Assembly (NCBI RefSeq): GCF_000308615.1
Contig: NZ_BAGB01000169.1
Location: forward strand, 93,698-157,697
Reading direction: 5' to 3'
From: Nocardia jiangxiensis NBRC 101359
Lineage (GTDB): Bacteria > Actinomycetota > Actinomycetes > Mycobacteriales > Mycobacteriaceae
DNA: 64,000 nt
Both the position numbers and the translations under genes were made by a program. The notes beneath the pieces are model-generated. The model did not search any database. It had not been told where the DNA came from and saw only the letters and a list, made by a program, of their open reading frames with translations. Positions 1-10,000 of this stretch are shown here, one piece after another. The number at the start of each line of letters is the position of its first letter. The first letter of the stretch is position 1.

Positions 1-291
1 GGATGTGGCCACGCGATGGTCAACGGTGTCGTTCCGGCATTCGTGGTCGAAAGCTTCCCCGCCGAAGTGCGCTACACCGCAGGCTCTCTCGGTTTCCAGC
101 TCGCCGGAGTACTCGGCGGATTCGCCCCACTCGTCGCTGTCACGCTGCAGAACTCGAGGGCGGGACTGATGTCGATCCCTGCCCTGTGCCTGCTGTTCTG
201 CCTGCTGGGTGCGATCAGCGCTTACACCCTGCGCCGACAGTTTCGACCGAAGCCCGACACCGACCTCGAACCCGCACCAACGTTCGGCTGA
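1..291 (+). CDS. MFS transporter, C-terminal end only (metabolite:H+ symporter type)
   Basis: The reading frame is already open at the first base and ends at a TGA, so only the last 96 codons of the gene are in the window. The fragment shows the end of a major facilitator protein. A conserved loop (ESFPAEVRYTAGSLGFQLAG) is followed by two hydrophobic segments separated by a short polar stretch and a charged cytoplasmic tail. The loop wording resembles the MHS branch (proline/betaine, shikimate, alpha-ketoglutarate type symporters), but substrate cannot be read from the C-terminus. It would sit in the cytoplasmic membrane. The gene itself looks intact here; the two genes that follow on the other strand are decayed. 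Confidence 0.8.
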   Translation, partial: GCGHAMVNGVVPAFVVESFPAEVRYTAGSLGFQLAGVLGGFAPLVAVTLQNSRAGLMSIPALCLLFCLLGAISAYTLRRQFRPKPDTDLEPAPTFG

Positions 292-577
292 GATCTACAC
301 GGGCAAAAAAACACTGCGCAGCATAATACTCGAATTCTGCGCCACCGACACTCACGGCATTCCGGCAATGGGAAATCGACCGCGAAATCCAGCCCAGCGG
401 TAATCAACTGAACGGCAATACTTTCGGCCGGATGGTCCATGCGGACCACCCGGCCGAAACCTGCGGACCGATTAGCTCACCGACATACACATTTCTGCCG
501 GCGACCTTTCCGTAGCCGCCGATCACTGCCGAACGTCCAGCGCCACAATGGAAGTTCATGCCATCCTATAGACGAGC

Positions 578-1079
578 TCAGTGTGTGAGCTCGCGGAGCG
601 GCACCGCCTGTGCCATCAGGTCATAGCGCGCCGGACCAGGGTGTATTCCACCAAGTGAACCAGTGACGGAACGTTGTTTCGGCCGGTCCGGCTCACTCAA
701 CGCCTTCTCGAAGTCGACGATCGTGACGTCGTGAAGGCAGCGAATCCACGCGTTCAGCAGTTGCCGCTGGTCATCGCTGGCAGTGTCCGGCATCGCGTCG
801 GCGAAGACAACCCTACGAGATACTCGCAAAATATACGTTCCCACAACGACTTTCAACCCGGCGGCATGAGCGGCATCGATCAAGCGGCAAACTCCGGACT
901 CGACATCGGTCGCAGACCGATTGCAGTAGCGCAGATCGTTCCCGCCCTCATCGATATCGATGTACGGTGTCGCCTCCGATGCCCGCGTTAACCACCGACA
1001 GCGGGATTGCGGCCGCGTGCAGACGATCTGCCAGACAATCCGGATATGTTGCATGAGTGTCCGAACCCGAGGCCGTTCC
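578..1079 (-). pseudogene. Remnant of an SGNH/GDSL-family hydrolase
   Basis: Two reading frames have to be joined to recover the family. The upstream frame (about 1079 to 969) gives YPDCLADRLHAAAIPLSVVN followed by AGIGGD, which matches the block around the second SGNH motif. The frame then shifts near 967 and the next frame gives DIDEGGNDL, a damaged version of the GxND block, running to the C-terminus with LNAWIR, VVDF-like and GGIHPG sequences. Compared with family members, the stretch between the second and third blocks is mostly deleted, the first block with the nucleophile (GDS) is not recognisable, and the Asp of the terminal DxxH pair is Gly. The gene cannot make an active esterase. 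A short inverted repeat (CGAGCTC/GAGCTCG, 573-593) overlaps the stop. Confidence 0.7.
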
Positions 1080-1306
1080 TTGCGAGTAACAGTCAATTGG
1101 CTCACGAAGACGGCGGCCAAGAGCGAGATCCCCCACTGCCGGCGCGAACGGCGGCTGTTATTTACGGTCGCGCAGGTCGTGCAGATCATTCGCCAAAGTG
1201 AGACTTCGCACCACGGAGTTACATTGCGACAGTGCGGCATCCGACACTGGCGAGCACGAAACAGTCGCGTCGCAAGCCCTTCCGGATAGAACAATTTCCG
1301 CTCCCA

Positions 1307-1477
1307 CCAGGCATTATGACGGGCAGTCGCCAAGGCCCCGACGGTAGCCGCAACAAGGGTTGCAGTCATAACTGCGGCCATGGGCGCCGGGCTGTGAGTT
1401 CCGAACAGGCCGATGAGAAGGGAAGCTGTTGCGCCACCAAGGAACTGACCGCCGCCAAGTAACGCCGAGGTGGTCCC
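1307..1477 (-). pseudogene. Remnant of a Bcr/CflA-type MFS efflux transporter (C-terminus)
   Basis: The minus strand encodes an uninterrupted stretch with SALLGGGQFLGGATASLLIG, then LFGTHSPAPMAAVM and ATLVAATVGALATARHN. This matches the last two membrane segments of Bcr/CflA drug-efflux proteins. Nothing upstream (above about 1480) continues the protein, and downstream the frame runs into non-homologous sequence and then the SGNH remnant. It is therefore an orphan C-terminal fragment of about 57 codons in a decaying island. Hydrophobicity and word matches support the family; the exact substrate is unknown. Confidence 0.6.
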
Positions 1478-1525
1478 GGGAGGCGGACCGCCACGCCTTG
1501 TCGCGGGACCCGAATCGCGTCGGAT

Positions 1526-2581
1526 TCAGGGGCGTACCTCGTAGACCGCGTTCAACGGAGTCTCTGCGACGCGGCGGAACCGGGTGAACCCGGCATCGGC
1601 GGTCACCTGGCGGATCGCGGCCTCACCCGCCTGGGCGCCCAGGGCGTAGCCGCCGGGCTGGGACAGCGCATTCGGCACGCACAGCTGGCTCGAGGCGTTG
1701 TAGTAGACCCGGCCGACCGGGTTGAGGTTGTCCGCGACATCGTCGGCCGCGTTGGGCTCGACGACCATCCAGGTGCCGTCCGGCTCGAGTACCTCGCGCA
1801 CGTGCCGCGCCGCGGCGAGCGGGTCACCCATGTCGTGCAGGCAGTCGAACGTGGCGGCCAGGGCGTAGTCGCTGCCGGAAAAGTCGGTCGCCGAGGCCAC
1901 TTCGAACCTGATCCGGTCCCCGACCCCGGCGTCCGCGGCCCGCTTACGGGCGATCTCGATCGACTGTTCGTGGTAGTCCGAACCGGTGAACCGGGAGTTC
2001 GGGAACTCCCGCGCCAGCAGGATCCCCGATGCGCCGAGCCCGCAACCGATATCGGCGACGTTCGCCCCGGCACGAAGTTTGTCCTGCACGCCGTCCAGTG
2101 CCGGGATCCAGGACGGAACCAGGTTGGCGGCGTATCCGGGACGAAAGAACTGCTCACACCCGGTGAAGACGTACTGGTCGTGCTCGTGCCAGCCCATCCC
2201 GTCACCGGTGCGGAACGCCTCGGTGATCCGCGGTTCGGCCTTCAGCGCGCCGAGCGCGAGCACGAATGCACCCGGCAGATAGACCCCGCCGTCCGGGTTG
2301 GTGAGGGTGAACACCTGTTCCTCGGTCATCGAGTAGGTGTCGCTCGCCGCGTCGTACTCCACGTATCCACCGGCCGCCTGGCCGCGCAACCACTCGGTGA
2401 CGTAGCGCGGATCGGTACCCGTGCGCTCGGCGAGTTCGGCGGGGAGCGCCGGGCCCTCGGCCAGGGCTCGATACAGCCCGAGGTTGTGTCCGATCACCAC
2501 GTTGCCTGCCGCGAACGTAGCCCCCAGGTCGGCGACGAACCGGCCCATGAACTCGTGCAGCTTGTCCATGTCGACGGACAT
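1526..2581 (-). CDS. Class I SAM-dependent methyltransferase with N-terminal winged helix
   Basis: This 351-residue protein has a helical, winged-helix-like N-terminal dimerisation region (about residues 15-105) followed by a Rossmann methyltransferase core. The SAM-binding motif I is clear (VADIGCGLGASG, near residue 175), with an acidic motif II region (FTGSDYHEQSIE) and the motif IV sequence FDCLHDMGDP. The layout is that of the mycobacterial Rv2258c type, whose members act on small, often aromatic molecules; the substrate here is not known. The start follows a strong GAGGAGG ribosome-binding site. The gene is divergent from the PknK-like gene and stands alone, with a decayed island downstream. 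Confidence 0.85.
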   Translation of the reverse strand: MSVDMDKLHEFMGRFVADLGATFAAGNVVIGHNLGLYRALAEGPALPAELAERTGTDPRYVTEWLRGQAAGGYVEYDAASDTYSMTEEQVFTLTNPDGGVYLPGAFVLALGALKAEPRITEAFRTGDGMGWHEHDQYVFTGCEQFFRPGYAANLVPSWIPALDGVQDKLRAGANVADIGCGLGASGILLAREFPNSRFTGSDYHEQSIEIARKRAADAGVGDRIRFEVASATDFSGSDYALAATFDCLHDMGDPLAAARHVREVLEPDGTWMVVEPNAADDVADNLNPVGRVYYNASSQLCVPNALSQPGGYALGAQAGEAAIRQVTADAGFTRFRRVAETPLNAVYEVRP

Positions 2582-2963
2582 GACGAGCCTCCTCTACCTG
2601 ATGTGTGCGACCGTCGAATCGTGAGTTCTCGCAGCGAAACTGCTGATATCCGGCATCACGACCGAGCAGTGGAGGACAGGAACCACGCGGTGCGGGCGCG
2701 CCACGGACCGTGCGGTAGATGATCGGCTTCGCTGCCACCCCGAAGAACCGGACCAAACACATCGCGCAGTTCGGAATCTACTCGCGGCCAGACACCGCGG
2801 ATGCCCCCATAAGTCCTCACTCGTCACGGGTCGATGGGCAACACGACAGGCTCTGCAGATGAGGCTTTGCGTCGATCACAGGCAGGGCGCCACTCTGCGG
2901 CGCGCGGCGGCCACGCCGGTGACCGCGAAGTACCCTTGATATGTCACGAATCAGGACCGGCAT
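2582..2963. other. Divergent intergenic region between methyltransferase and PknK-like gene
   Basis: These 382 bases hold no gene I can support. Both flanking genes read outward, so their promoters must lie here. I could not identify a convincing pair of -35/-10 boxes or an inverted repeat. The right-hand gene has only a weak ribosome-binding site (AGGA eight bases before its ATG). Confidence 0.5.
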
Positions 2964-5900
2964 ATGGGCGACAGCGACCCGTTGAAGACACAGCACACCG
3001 CGATCTACGACGTCGCGGCGGAGCTGACGGATGCCGGATTCGGCGACGCCCAGGAGATCGGCCGCGGCGGTTTCGGCGTGGTGTACCGCTGCAACCAGGT
3101 GGCCCTGGACCGTGTCGTGGCGATCAAGGTGCTCACCGGCGACCTGGACGAGCAAGATCGGGAGCGGTTCGTCCGGGAACAGCGGGCGATGGGCCGGCTG
3201 ACCGGGCATCCGAACATCGTGGGCGTGCTGCAGGTGGGTACCACCACGTCCGGGTTGCCCTATCTGGTGATGCCTTTCTATCCGCAGGATTCCCTCGAGG
3301 TGTGGATCCGCCGGCACGGCCCGCTGTCGGTCGAGCAGACGCTGCAACTGGGGGTGAAGCTGGCCGGGGCTCTCGAGACCGGACACCGGCTCGGCATCCT
3401 GCACCGCGACATCAAACCCGGCAACATCCTGATGTCCGAATACGGTGAACCGGCACTGACCGATTTCGGGATCGCGCGCATCCCCGGCGGATTTCGCACC
3501 GCGACCGGCACGGTCACCGGTTCGCCGGCGTTCACCGCGCCGGAGGTACTGGCCGGCGAGGCGCCCACTCCGGCGGCCGACGTCTACGGACTCGGCGCCA
3601 CCTTGTTCGCTGCGCTGACCGGGCATGCCGCGTTCGAACGGCACAGCGGCGAGCAGGTCGTGGCCCAGTTCCTGCGCATCACCAGCCAACCGGTGCCGAA
3701 TCCGCGCGAGCACGGCATCGACGACGACATCGCGATGGTGGTCGAACAGGCGATGGCCCGTGATCCCGCGCAACGACCCTCCCCCGCGGCATTGGGTGCG
3801 CAGTTGCAGCGTCTGCAGGCCGGGCGCGGCGGATCCGTCGATGAGATGGCGGTACGGGCCGAAGCGGTTGCGCCGCCGCCGGAGAGCACCTCGGTTCCGC
3901 CGGTTCCGCTGACCAGTGGCCGCGCGCCGGTACGCAGGCACGTGCGGTTCGGTTCACCGGCCGGCGCCAAGGCGCTGCTGCCGATGGAGCTGACGAGTTT
4001 CGTCGGCCGGCGCACCGATCTGACCGAGGCCAAACATCTGTTGGCGAACTCCCGGCTGGTGACGTCGACCGGAATCGGCGGGGTGGGCAAGACGCGACTG
4101 GCGTTGCGGGTGGCTACCGGGGCGCAGCGGGATTTCGCCGACGGGGTGTGGCTGGTCGAACTCGCGGAGTTGCACGACGGCGCTCTCCTGCCGGGCGTGA
4201 TCGCCGCGGCTGTGGGGTTGCGTCCCCAGGCACAGCCGGTGCTGGACGTGCTGGTCGAATATCTCGCGTCGCGCCGGGCGCTGCTGGTGCTGGACAACTG
4301 CGAGCAGATCGTGGATGCGACGGCGAAGGTCGCGGAGACGCTGCTGCGGGCATGTCCGACGTTGCGGATCCTCGCCACCAGCCGGGAGCCCTTGAACATC
4401 GGTGGCGAAGCGGTGCTGCACGTGCAGCCACTATCCGCTCCCGATTCGGATCGGCACCCGTCGCTGCGAGGTGCACGCCGGTATGACGCGGTCAACCTGT
4501 TCGTCGAACGGGCCACCGCCGCGGTCCCCGACTTCACACTCACCGAGGGCAATCTCGCCGCCGTGACCGAGATCTGTCAGCGCCTCGACGGCTTGCCGTT
4601 GGCGATCGAGTTGGCCGCGGCCCGGCTGCGGACGCTGTCGCCCGAACAGGTCCGGGCGCGGCTCACCGACAGATATGCACTGCTGACCCGCGGCAGCCGA
4701 AGCGCGCCGAGCCGCCAGCAGACGCTGCAATGGTGCATCGACTGGAGTTTTTCACTGTGTACTCCGGCCGAACAGCAAGTGTGGGCTCACCTTTCGGTAT
4801 TCGCCGGCGGTTTCGAGCTCGACGCCGCCGAACAGGTGTGCTCGTGCGGCCTCGCGGCGGAGAATCTGTTCGACGTACTGGCCGCGCTGGTCGACAAGTC
4901 GGTCGTGATCCGGGAGGAGTCCGATGCGGTCGTGCGCTTCCGGATGCTCGAGACGGTGCGCGAATACGGGCGCGGCAAACTCCAGGAGGCCGGCGAATAT
5001 CCGGAACTGCTTCGCCGCCACCGGGATTGGTACCGCGAGTTCGCCGAGCGCGTGGAAGCCGACTGGTTCAGCCCGCGCCAGCGCGACTGGATCGCCCGCA
5101 TCGAACGCGAACAAACGAACCTCCGAGAAGCATTGCGATCGTGCCTGACGGTCACCGACCTGGAACCCGACGCCGCGTTGTCGTTCGCGGCGACCATCCA
5201 GCTGTTCTGGTTCTCCCGAGGCCAACTCGGCGAGGCTCGGCACTGGCTGGACCACGCTCTCGCCCTCGAGCCCGCTACCGCCACGGCGGCGCGGGCCAGA
5301 GCACTCTGGCGCGCCTGCCTGGTGACCGAGTCCCAGGACGATCTCGCGGTTGCGTCCGCCATAGCGCAGCAAGCACGGGATCTGATCGCAGGCAGCGACA
5401 ACCCGATCGTGCAGGCGTTCGCGAATCTCACCCTGGGCCTGCACGCGGTCCGCATCGGCGACTCGCCCAGCGCGGACGCTCCCCTGCAGGCCGCCTTCGC
5501 GGTCTTCACCGAACAGGACGACATCTACGGGCGGATCTGGTGTCTGCTCGGGCTCGGTTGGGTGCACGCATTACGGGACGAGAGCACACAGGCTCTGCGG
5601 TGCTACGAGACGGCCCTCGAGATCATCGAATCCTACGGCGGTTCGGTACATCTGGTGTATGCCCTGTGGGGAGCGGCGGTGGCCGCCTGGCGCCAGGGCG
5701 ACCGCGATCGAGCGCTGGGGTTGCTGCGCAAACAGCTGCAGCAGGCCCGGAAGCAGCAAGATCTGCTCATGGCCGCGATAGCGCTGGAAACATTGGCATG
5801 GGTCGTGGGTACCCACGGCAGTGCGCGCCGCACCGCCGTACTGCTGGGCGCCGCACAGGCACTGGCCCGGGAGATCGGCGCGTCCCCCGTGCTGTTCCCG

Positions 5901-6269
5901 GAAACCGCAGTCCACCACGAAGACTGCGAACGATCGGCCCGTCGCACGCTCGGTCCGCAAGCGTTCGAGACCGCGTACCGCAAGGGCATGTCACTGGATC
6001 TGCTGTCCGCGACCGGCTATGCCCTGGACGAGCAACCGCAGGCCGCACCGCCCGGCGCAGGTCCGTCGGTGGAGCTGACCAAACGGGAGCGGGAGGTGGC
6101 CGGCCTCGTCGCCGAGGGCCTGACCAACAAGGCCGTCGCCAGTCGTCTGCACATCTCCCAACGCACTGCCGCCGGACACGTCGAACACATCCTGACCAAA
6201 CTCGGTTTCACCTCACGCACCCGGATCGCGGCGTGGGTCGCCGAGCAGAGCGGCTCCGCGGAGAGTTGA
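2964..6269 (+). CDS. pknK: PknK-like serine/threonine kinase fused to NB-ARC/MalT-like ATPase and LuxR domain
   Basis: The 1101-residue protein matches the architecture and length of mycobacterial PknK (about 1110 residues). An N-terminal Hanks kinase domain has a glycine loop (GRGGFGVVYR, 33-42), the lysine in VAIK (55), the catalytic loop HRDIKPGN (147-154) and DFG (167-169). A linker leads to a STAND-type ATPase with Walker A GIGGVGKT (about 370-377) and a Walker B-like ALLVLDNCEQ (near 440). A long helical, TPR-like region follows, and then a C-terminal LuxR helix-turn-helix (LTKREREVAGLVAEGLTNKA, near 1037). There is no transmembrane segment, so it should be cytosolic and couple phosphorylation or ligand sensing to transcription, as shown for PknK in M. 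tuberculosis. The start chosen is the only ATG before the kinase domain with any ribosome-binding site. Target genes are unknown. Confidence 0.9.
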   Translation: MGDSDPLKTQHTAIYDVAAELTDAGFGDAQEIGRGGFGVVYRCNQVALDRVVAIKVLTGDLDEQDRERFVREQRAMGRLTGHPNIVGVLQVGTTTSGLPYLVMPFYPQDSLEVWIRRHGPLSVEQTLQLGVKLAGALETGHRLGILHRDIKPGNILMSEYGEPALTDFGIARIPGGFRTATGTVTGSPAFTAPEVLAGEAPTPAADVYGLGATLFAALTGHAAFERHSGEQVVAQFLRITSQPVPNPREHGIDDDIAMVVEQAMARDPAQRPSPAALGAQLQRLQAGRGGSVDEMAVRAEAVAPPPESTSVPPVPLTSGRAPVRRHVRFGSPAGAKALLPMELTSFVGRRTDLTEAKHLLANSRLVTSTGIGGVGKTRLALRVATGAQRDFADGVWLVELAELHDGALLPGVIAAAVGLRPQAQPVLDVLVEYLASRRALLVLDNCEQIVDATAKVAETLLRACPTLRILATSREPLNIGGEAVLHVQPLSAPDSDRHPSLRGARRYDAVNLFVERATAAVPDFTLTEGNLAAVTEICQRLDGLPLAIELAAARLRTLSPEQVRARLTDRYALLTRGSRSAPSRQQTLQWCIDWSFSLCTPAEQQVWAHLSVFAGGFELDAAEQVCSCGLAAENLFDVLAALVDKSVVIREESDAVVRFRMLETVREYGRGKLQEAGEYPELLRRHRDWYREFAERVEADWFSPRQRDWIARIEREQTNLREALRSCLTVTDLEPDAALSFAATIQLFWFSRGQLGEARHWLDHALALEPATATAARARALWRACLVTESQDDLAVASAIAQQARDLIAGSDNPIVQAFANLTLGLHAVRIGDSPSADAPLQAAFAVFTEQDDIYGRIWCLLGLGWVHALRDESTQALRCYETALEIIESYGGSVHLVYALWGAAVAAWRQGDRDRALGLLRKQLQQARKQQDLLMAAIALETLAWVVGTHGSARRTAVLLGAAQALAREIGASPVLFPETAVHHEDCERSARRTLGPQAFETAYRKGMSLDLLSATGYALDEQPQAAPPGAGPSVELTKREREVAGLVAEGLTNKAVASRLHISQRTAAGHVEHILTKLGFTSRTRIAAWVAEQSGSAES

Positions 6270-7008
6270 TCGGTTCGTTTGGACGGGGTATGTGCCCGGC
6301 GGCAGTTTGGCCGCTGTCGCAGCAGCCCCGCGGACTCCGTAGATGATCTCGGGCTCGATGTATGGAGCAGTCGAAGCGCTGCCGGACCGACGCTGCGGGC
6401 CGGTTGCGATGACGGCGGTCGGATGCCGGGGCGTGCAGCACTGTTGCGCTCTCAGCGAAACAGGTGAGCATCGTTCGGCCCCACCGGCGGCCGGGTCGGT
6501 CTCGCCGCTGACCGCGCGGGCGGCCTGGGCGAATAATCCTTGCGACACCAAGACGATGCAGATATGTGACCGGTTCGAAACCCATTGGAGCAGGGTCAAT
6601 TTCACAGAATAGCTTGCCAGCCGGACTGGACGGACAGTTACGCCTCACGCAAAGCCGTTCGACTCCAACACATTTCGCTCATTGCCGATTCGCAACCGAG
6701 GGGCAGCGATGTTGCCCGCAGCCAAGGCCGCATCGAACACCCCCTCCCACGCGAGCAACCTTCTGGTTAAATCGATCTCGGCGTGTGGACCGCGCGTGGT
6801 CGCGCTATCGGCCGAAGTTCGCTCGAGGCCAGCGAGCGCAGCGTCATCGGCATTTTCGATCACAGAATGATATCCCTCGGGCGCGAACGCCCAATTGCGT
6901 ACCAGCGCGGACGGATTCGCGCGCAGCAACCTCGATCTCGTGCGACCCTGTAGGCCCCGGGCGCTCATACCGGGATTCAGCACACGCCTTCGAGAGGGTG
7001 GACGGACT
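6270..7008. other. Long intergenic region upstream of the giant acidic protein gene
   Basis: These 739 bases separate two same-strand genes and contain no open frame with recognisable protein features. The frame of the next gene stays open back to 6895, so an upstream start there is formally possible, but it lacks a ribosome-binding site and would add a basic, unrelated leader. I saw no convincing terminator or promoter. The length leaves room for a separate promoter and a long untranslated leader for the giant gene. Confidence 0.45.
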
Positions 7009-10000
7009 ATGACAACTCCCGACGACCGGACGATGACCGACGACGACACGGCCGACGCCGCGGAGACCACTACAGCTAACGGTGCCACCGCAGTGAACGG
7101 AACGGCACCCGCTGAGGGTGAACCGAAAGTCGAGGGTCAGCCTTCGGTTGCCGAAAATGAAGGGACACAGGAGGTTACGGAAGGATTGACGGAAAGTGAC
7201 GAGGCGGGGATCGAGGACGAGCCCGCCACGAATGTGACGGCAGAGGTGACCGCCGCCGATGAATCAACGGCCGACGCGAGCGAGTCGACCGGACAGGATG
7301 AAGCGACCGCCGAAGATGAGACGGCGGCCGAGGACAGCGACACCGAGACCGATGGATCGGCCGAGGCATCGACATTGGAGACGGCCGCCGACTCGGAGTC
7401 GGTAACCGAAGATGAAGCGCCGCAGGAGGATCCGCAGCAAGAAACCGGATCCGACATCGCGGACCCGCCCCTGGAGCCGGAACCGATAACTACCGACGGC
7501 GACGCCACAACTGAGGACGGCGCCACCGCCGAGTCGACCGCAGCAACCGCGACCGAGCCCACTTCAGTCTCCGAAGACGAAGCGCCACAAGCCGACCCGG
7601 AGCCCGCAGCCGGATCCGAGATCGCGGAGACGACAGACGAGACAGAGCCGGTAGCTACCGACAGCGAAGCGGAAGCCCAAGGTACCGAGGAGTCTCCGGC
7701 AGAGGAGGTCGCCGAGAACGCGACCGAGCCGGAGTCGATCAACGAAGAGGAAGCGCAGCAAATCACCCCGCAGGCCGAGGCTGGATCCGAGCCCTCGAAC
7801 ACGACCGATGAGACAGAGCCGGTAGCCGCCGACAGCGACACCGCAACCGAAGACGCCGCCGCGGCGACCGAGTCGGAGCCGACCGCCGGAGAGGAAGCGG
7901 CAACCGCTACCCCGGAGCCCGAGGTCGCCGATACAACCGACGAGACGAACCCGGTCCCTGCGGACAGCGACACCGCAACCGAAGACGGGACTGTCGAGGA
8001 GGCCGCGGCAGAATCGACCGAGTCGACGTTGGTCGTCGAAGACGAAGCGCCGCAGCACAACCCGGAGACCGAGATCGCGGACGAGACGGAGTCGATAGCT
8101 ACCGACAGCGAGGCCGCAACCGAAGCTACCGAGGAGACTCCCACAGAGGAGGTCGCCGAGAGCGCGACCGAGCCGGAGGCAATCAAGGAGGAAGCGTCGC
8201 AGGCCGCCCCGGAAGCCGCGGCCGGATCCGAGGTCGCCGATACGACCGACGAGACAAAGCCGGTCGCTGCCGACAGCGCCGCCGAGACCGAGGACGAGGC
8301 TACTGAGGAGGCCGCCGTTGCGGTTGCCGAATCCGAGGAGATCACCGAAGGCGAAGCGCCACAGGCTGACGCGGAGGCTGGATCCGACACAGCCGAGGAG
8401 ATAGCGCCGGTAACTGCCGACAGCAACCCCGCGACCGAGGACGAGGCCGCCCAGGAGGGGACCGCCGCTGCGGACACGATCGACGAGGCTGAGACGGTAG
8501 ATAGCGACAGCGCCCCAGAGGGTACGGCCGATACTCCGGCAGAGGAGGCCACCGCTGCGGAGTCCGAACCGGAGACGATCACCGAAGATACGGCGTCGCA
8601 AGCTGCCCCGGAGGCCGAATCGGAAATCGCGGACGAATCCGACGAGACGGAGCCGGTCGCTATTGACGGCGACGCCGCGACCGATGACGAGGCCACAGCA
8701 GAGGGGACCGCTGCGGCAACCGAGTCGGAGGAAATCACCGAAGACGCAGCGACACAAGCCGACCCGGAGCCCGGAGCCGGGCTCGAGATCGCAGACACGA
8801 CCGACGCGACGGAGCCGGTCGCTACCGACAGCGAGGAAGCAGCTCCGGCCGAAACCTCCGCAGACGAGATTGCCACCGACGCATCCGAATCGGAGGAGTT
8901 CACCGAGGACACGGCATCGCAGGCCGACCCGGAGACGGAGACCGAATCCGACATCGCGGACACGACCGACGAGGAAGACACGGTCACTACCGACACCGAA
9001 GAAGCGGCTGCGGCCGAAACCTCCGCAGATGAGGTTGCACCTGAGGAGTCCGAATCGGACGAGATCACCGAGGACACCGCACCGCAGGCCGACCCGGAGG
9101 CCGAGACCGAATCCGACATCGCGGACACGACCGACGAGGAAGACACGGTCGCCACCGACACCGAAGAAGCAGCTCCGGCCGAAACTCCCGCAGACGAGGT
9201 TGCCGCTGAGGAGTCCCAACCGGAGACGACAACCGAAGACGCAGTGGTGCAAGCTGACTCTGAGACCACGGCCGGACCCGATGTCGCGGAGACGACCGAC
9301 GAGACGGAGCCGGTGGGTGCCGACAGCGAAGCCGTAGCCGAGGGCGGGGACGCTGCTGAGACTCCGGCGGACGAGATTGCCGGGGCCGAGGCAGAAGAGA
9401 TCTCCGAAGACGCAGTGGCGCAGGCTGATACGGAGGCCGAGGCTGTGGATACCGCTGCGGAATCGGAACCGGTGTCTGTCGAAGACGAGGCTGTCGCGGG
9501 TACGGAGTCCGCCGACGGTGAGTCCGGTGCCGAGTTGCAGCCAGCTACCGAGGACGAGCGGGCCGCCGAGGGTGTGGAGTCGGCACCGGATGTCGCCGAG
9601 TCGGACACCGAGCCTGCCGCCGATGACGCAGCGGCGCAGGCTGATTCGGCTGAAGATCCCACGCAGGGCGCTGACGCCGGGGAGCCCATGGCTGAGGTCG
9701 GGGCCGGTGCGGGCGATGCCGTGGACGTGGTCGCTGAATCAGCGGAGGAAGTCGTGGCCGAAGCATCGGATTCGGTCGAGGCCGACACGGAAGACGGCGA
9801 AGCGCCAGCCGCCGACGCAGCCGCTGTTGCGGACGAGGCACAGGGCGAGCAGGCCGATGTCGCGGAGACATCCGCGGACAGTGAGACACCGGCAGAGGGC
9901 GATGCACCTGCCGACAGCGAGACACCCGCCGAGAGTGAAACACCTACCGACACTGAGGAAGTAGCTCGGACCGAGGCGGAGGAAGTGGAGGCAACCCGAC

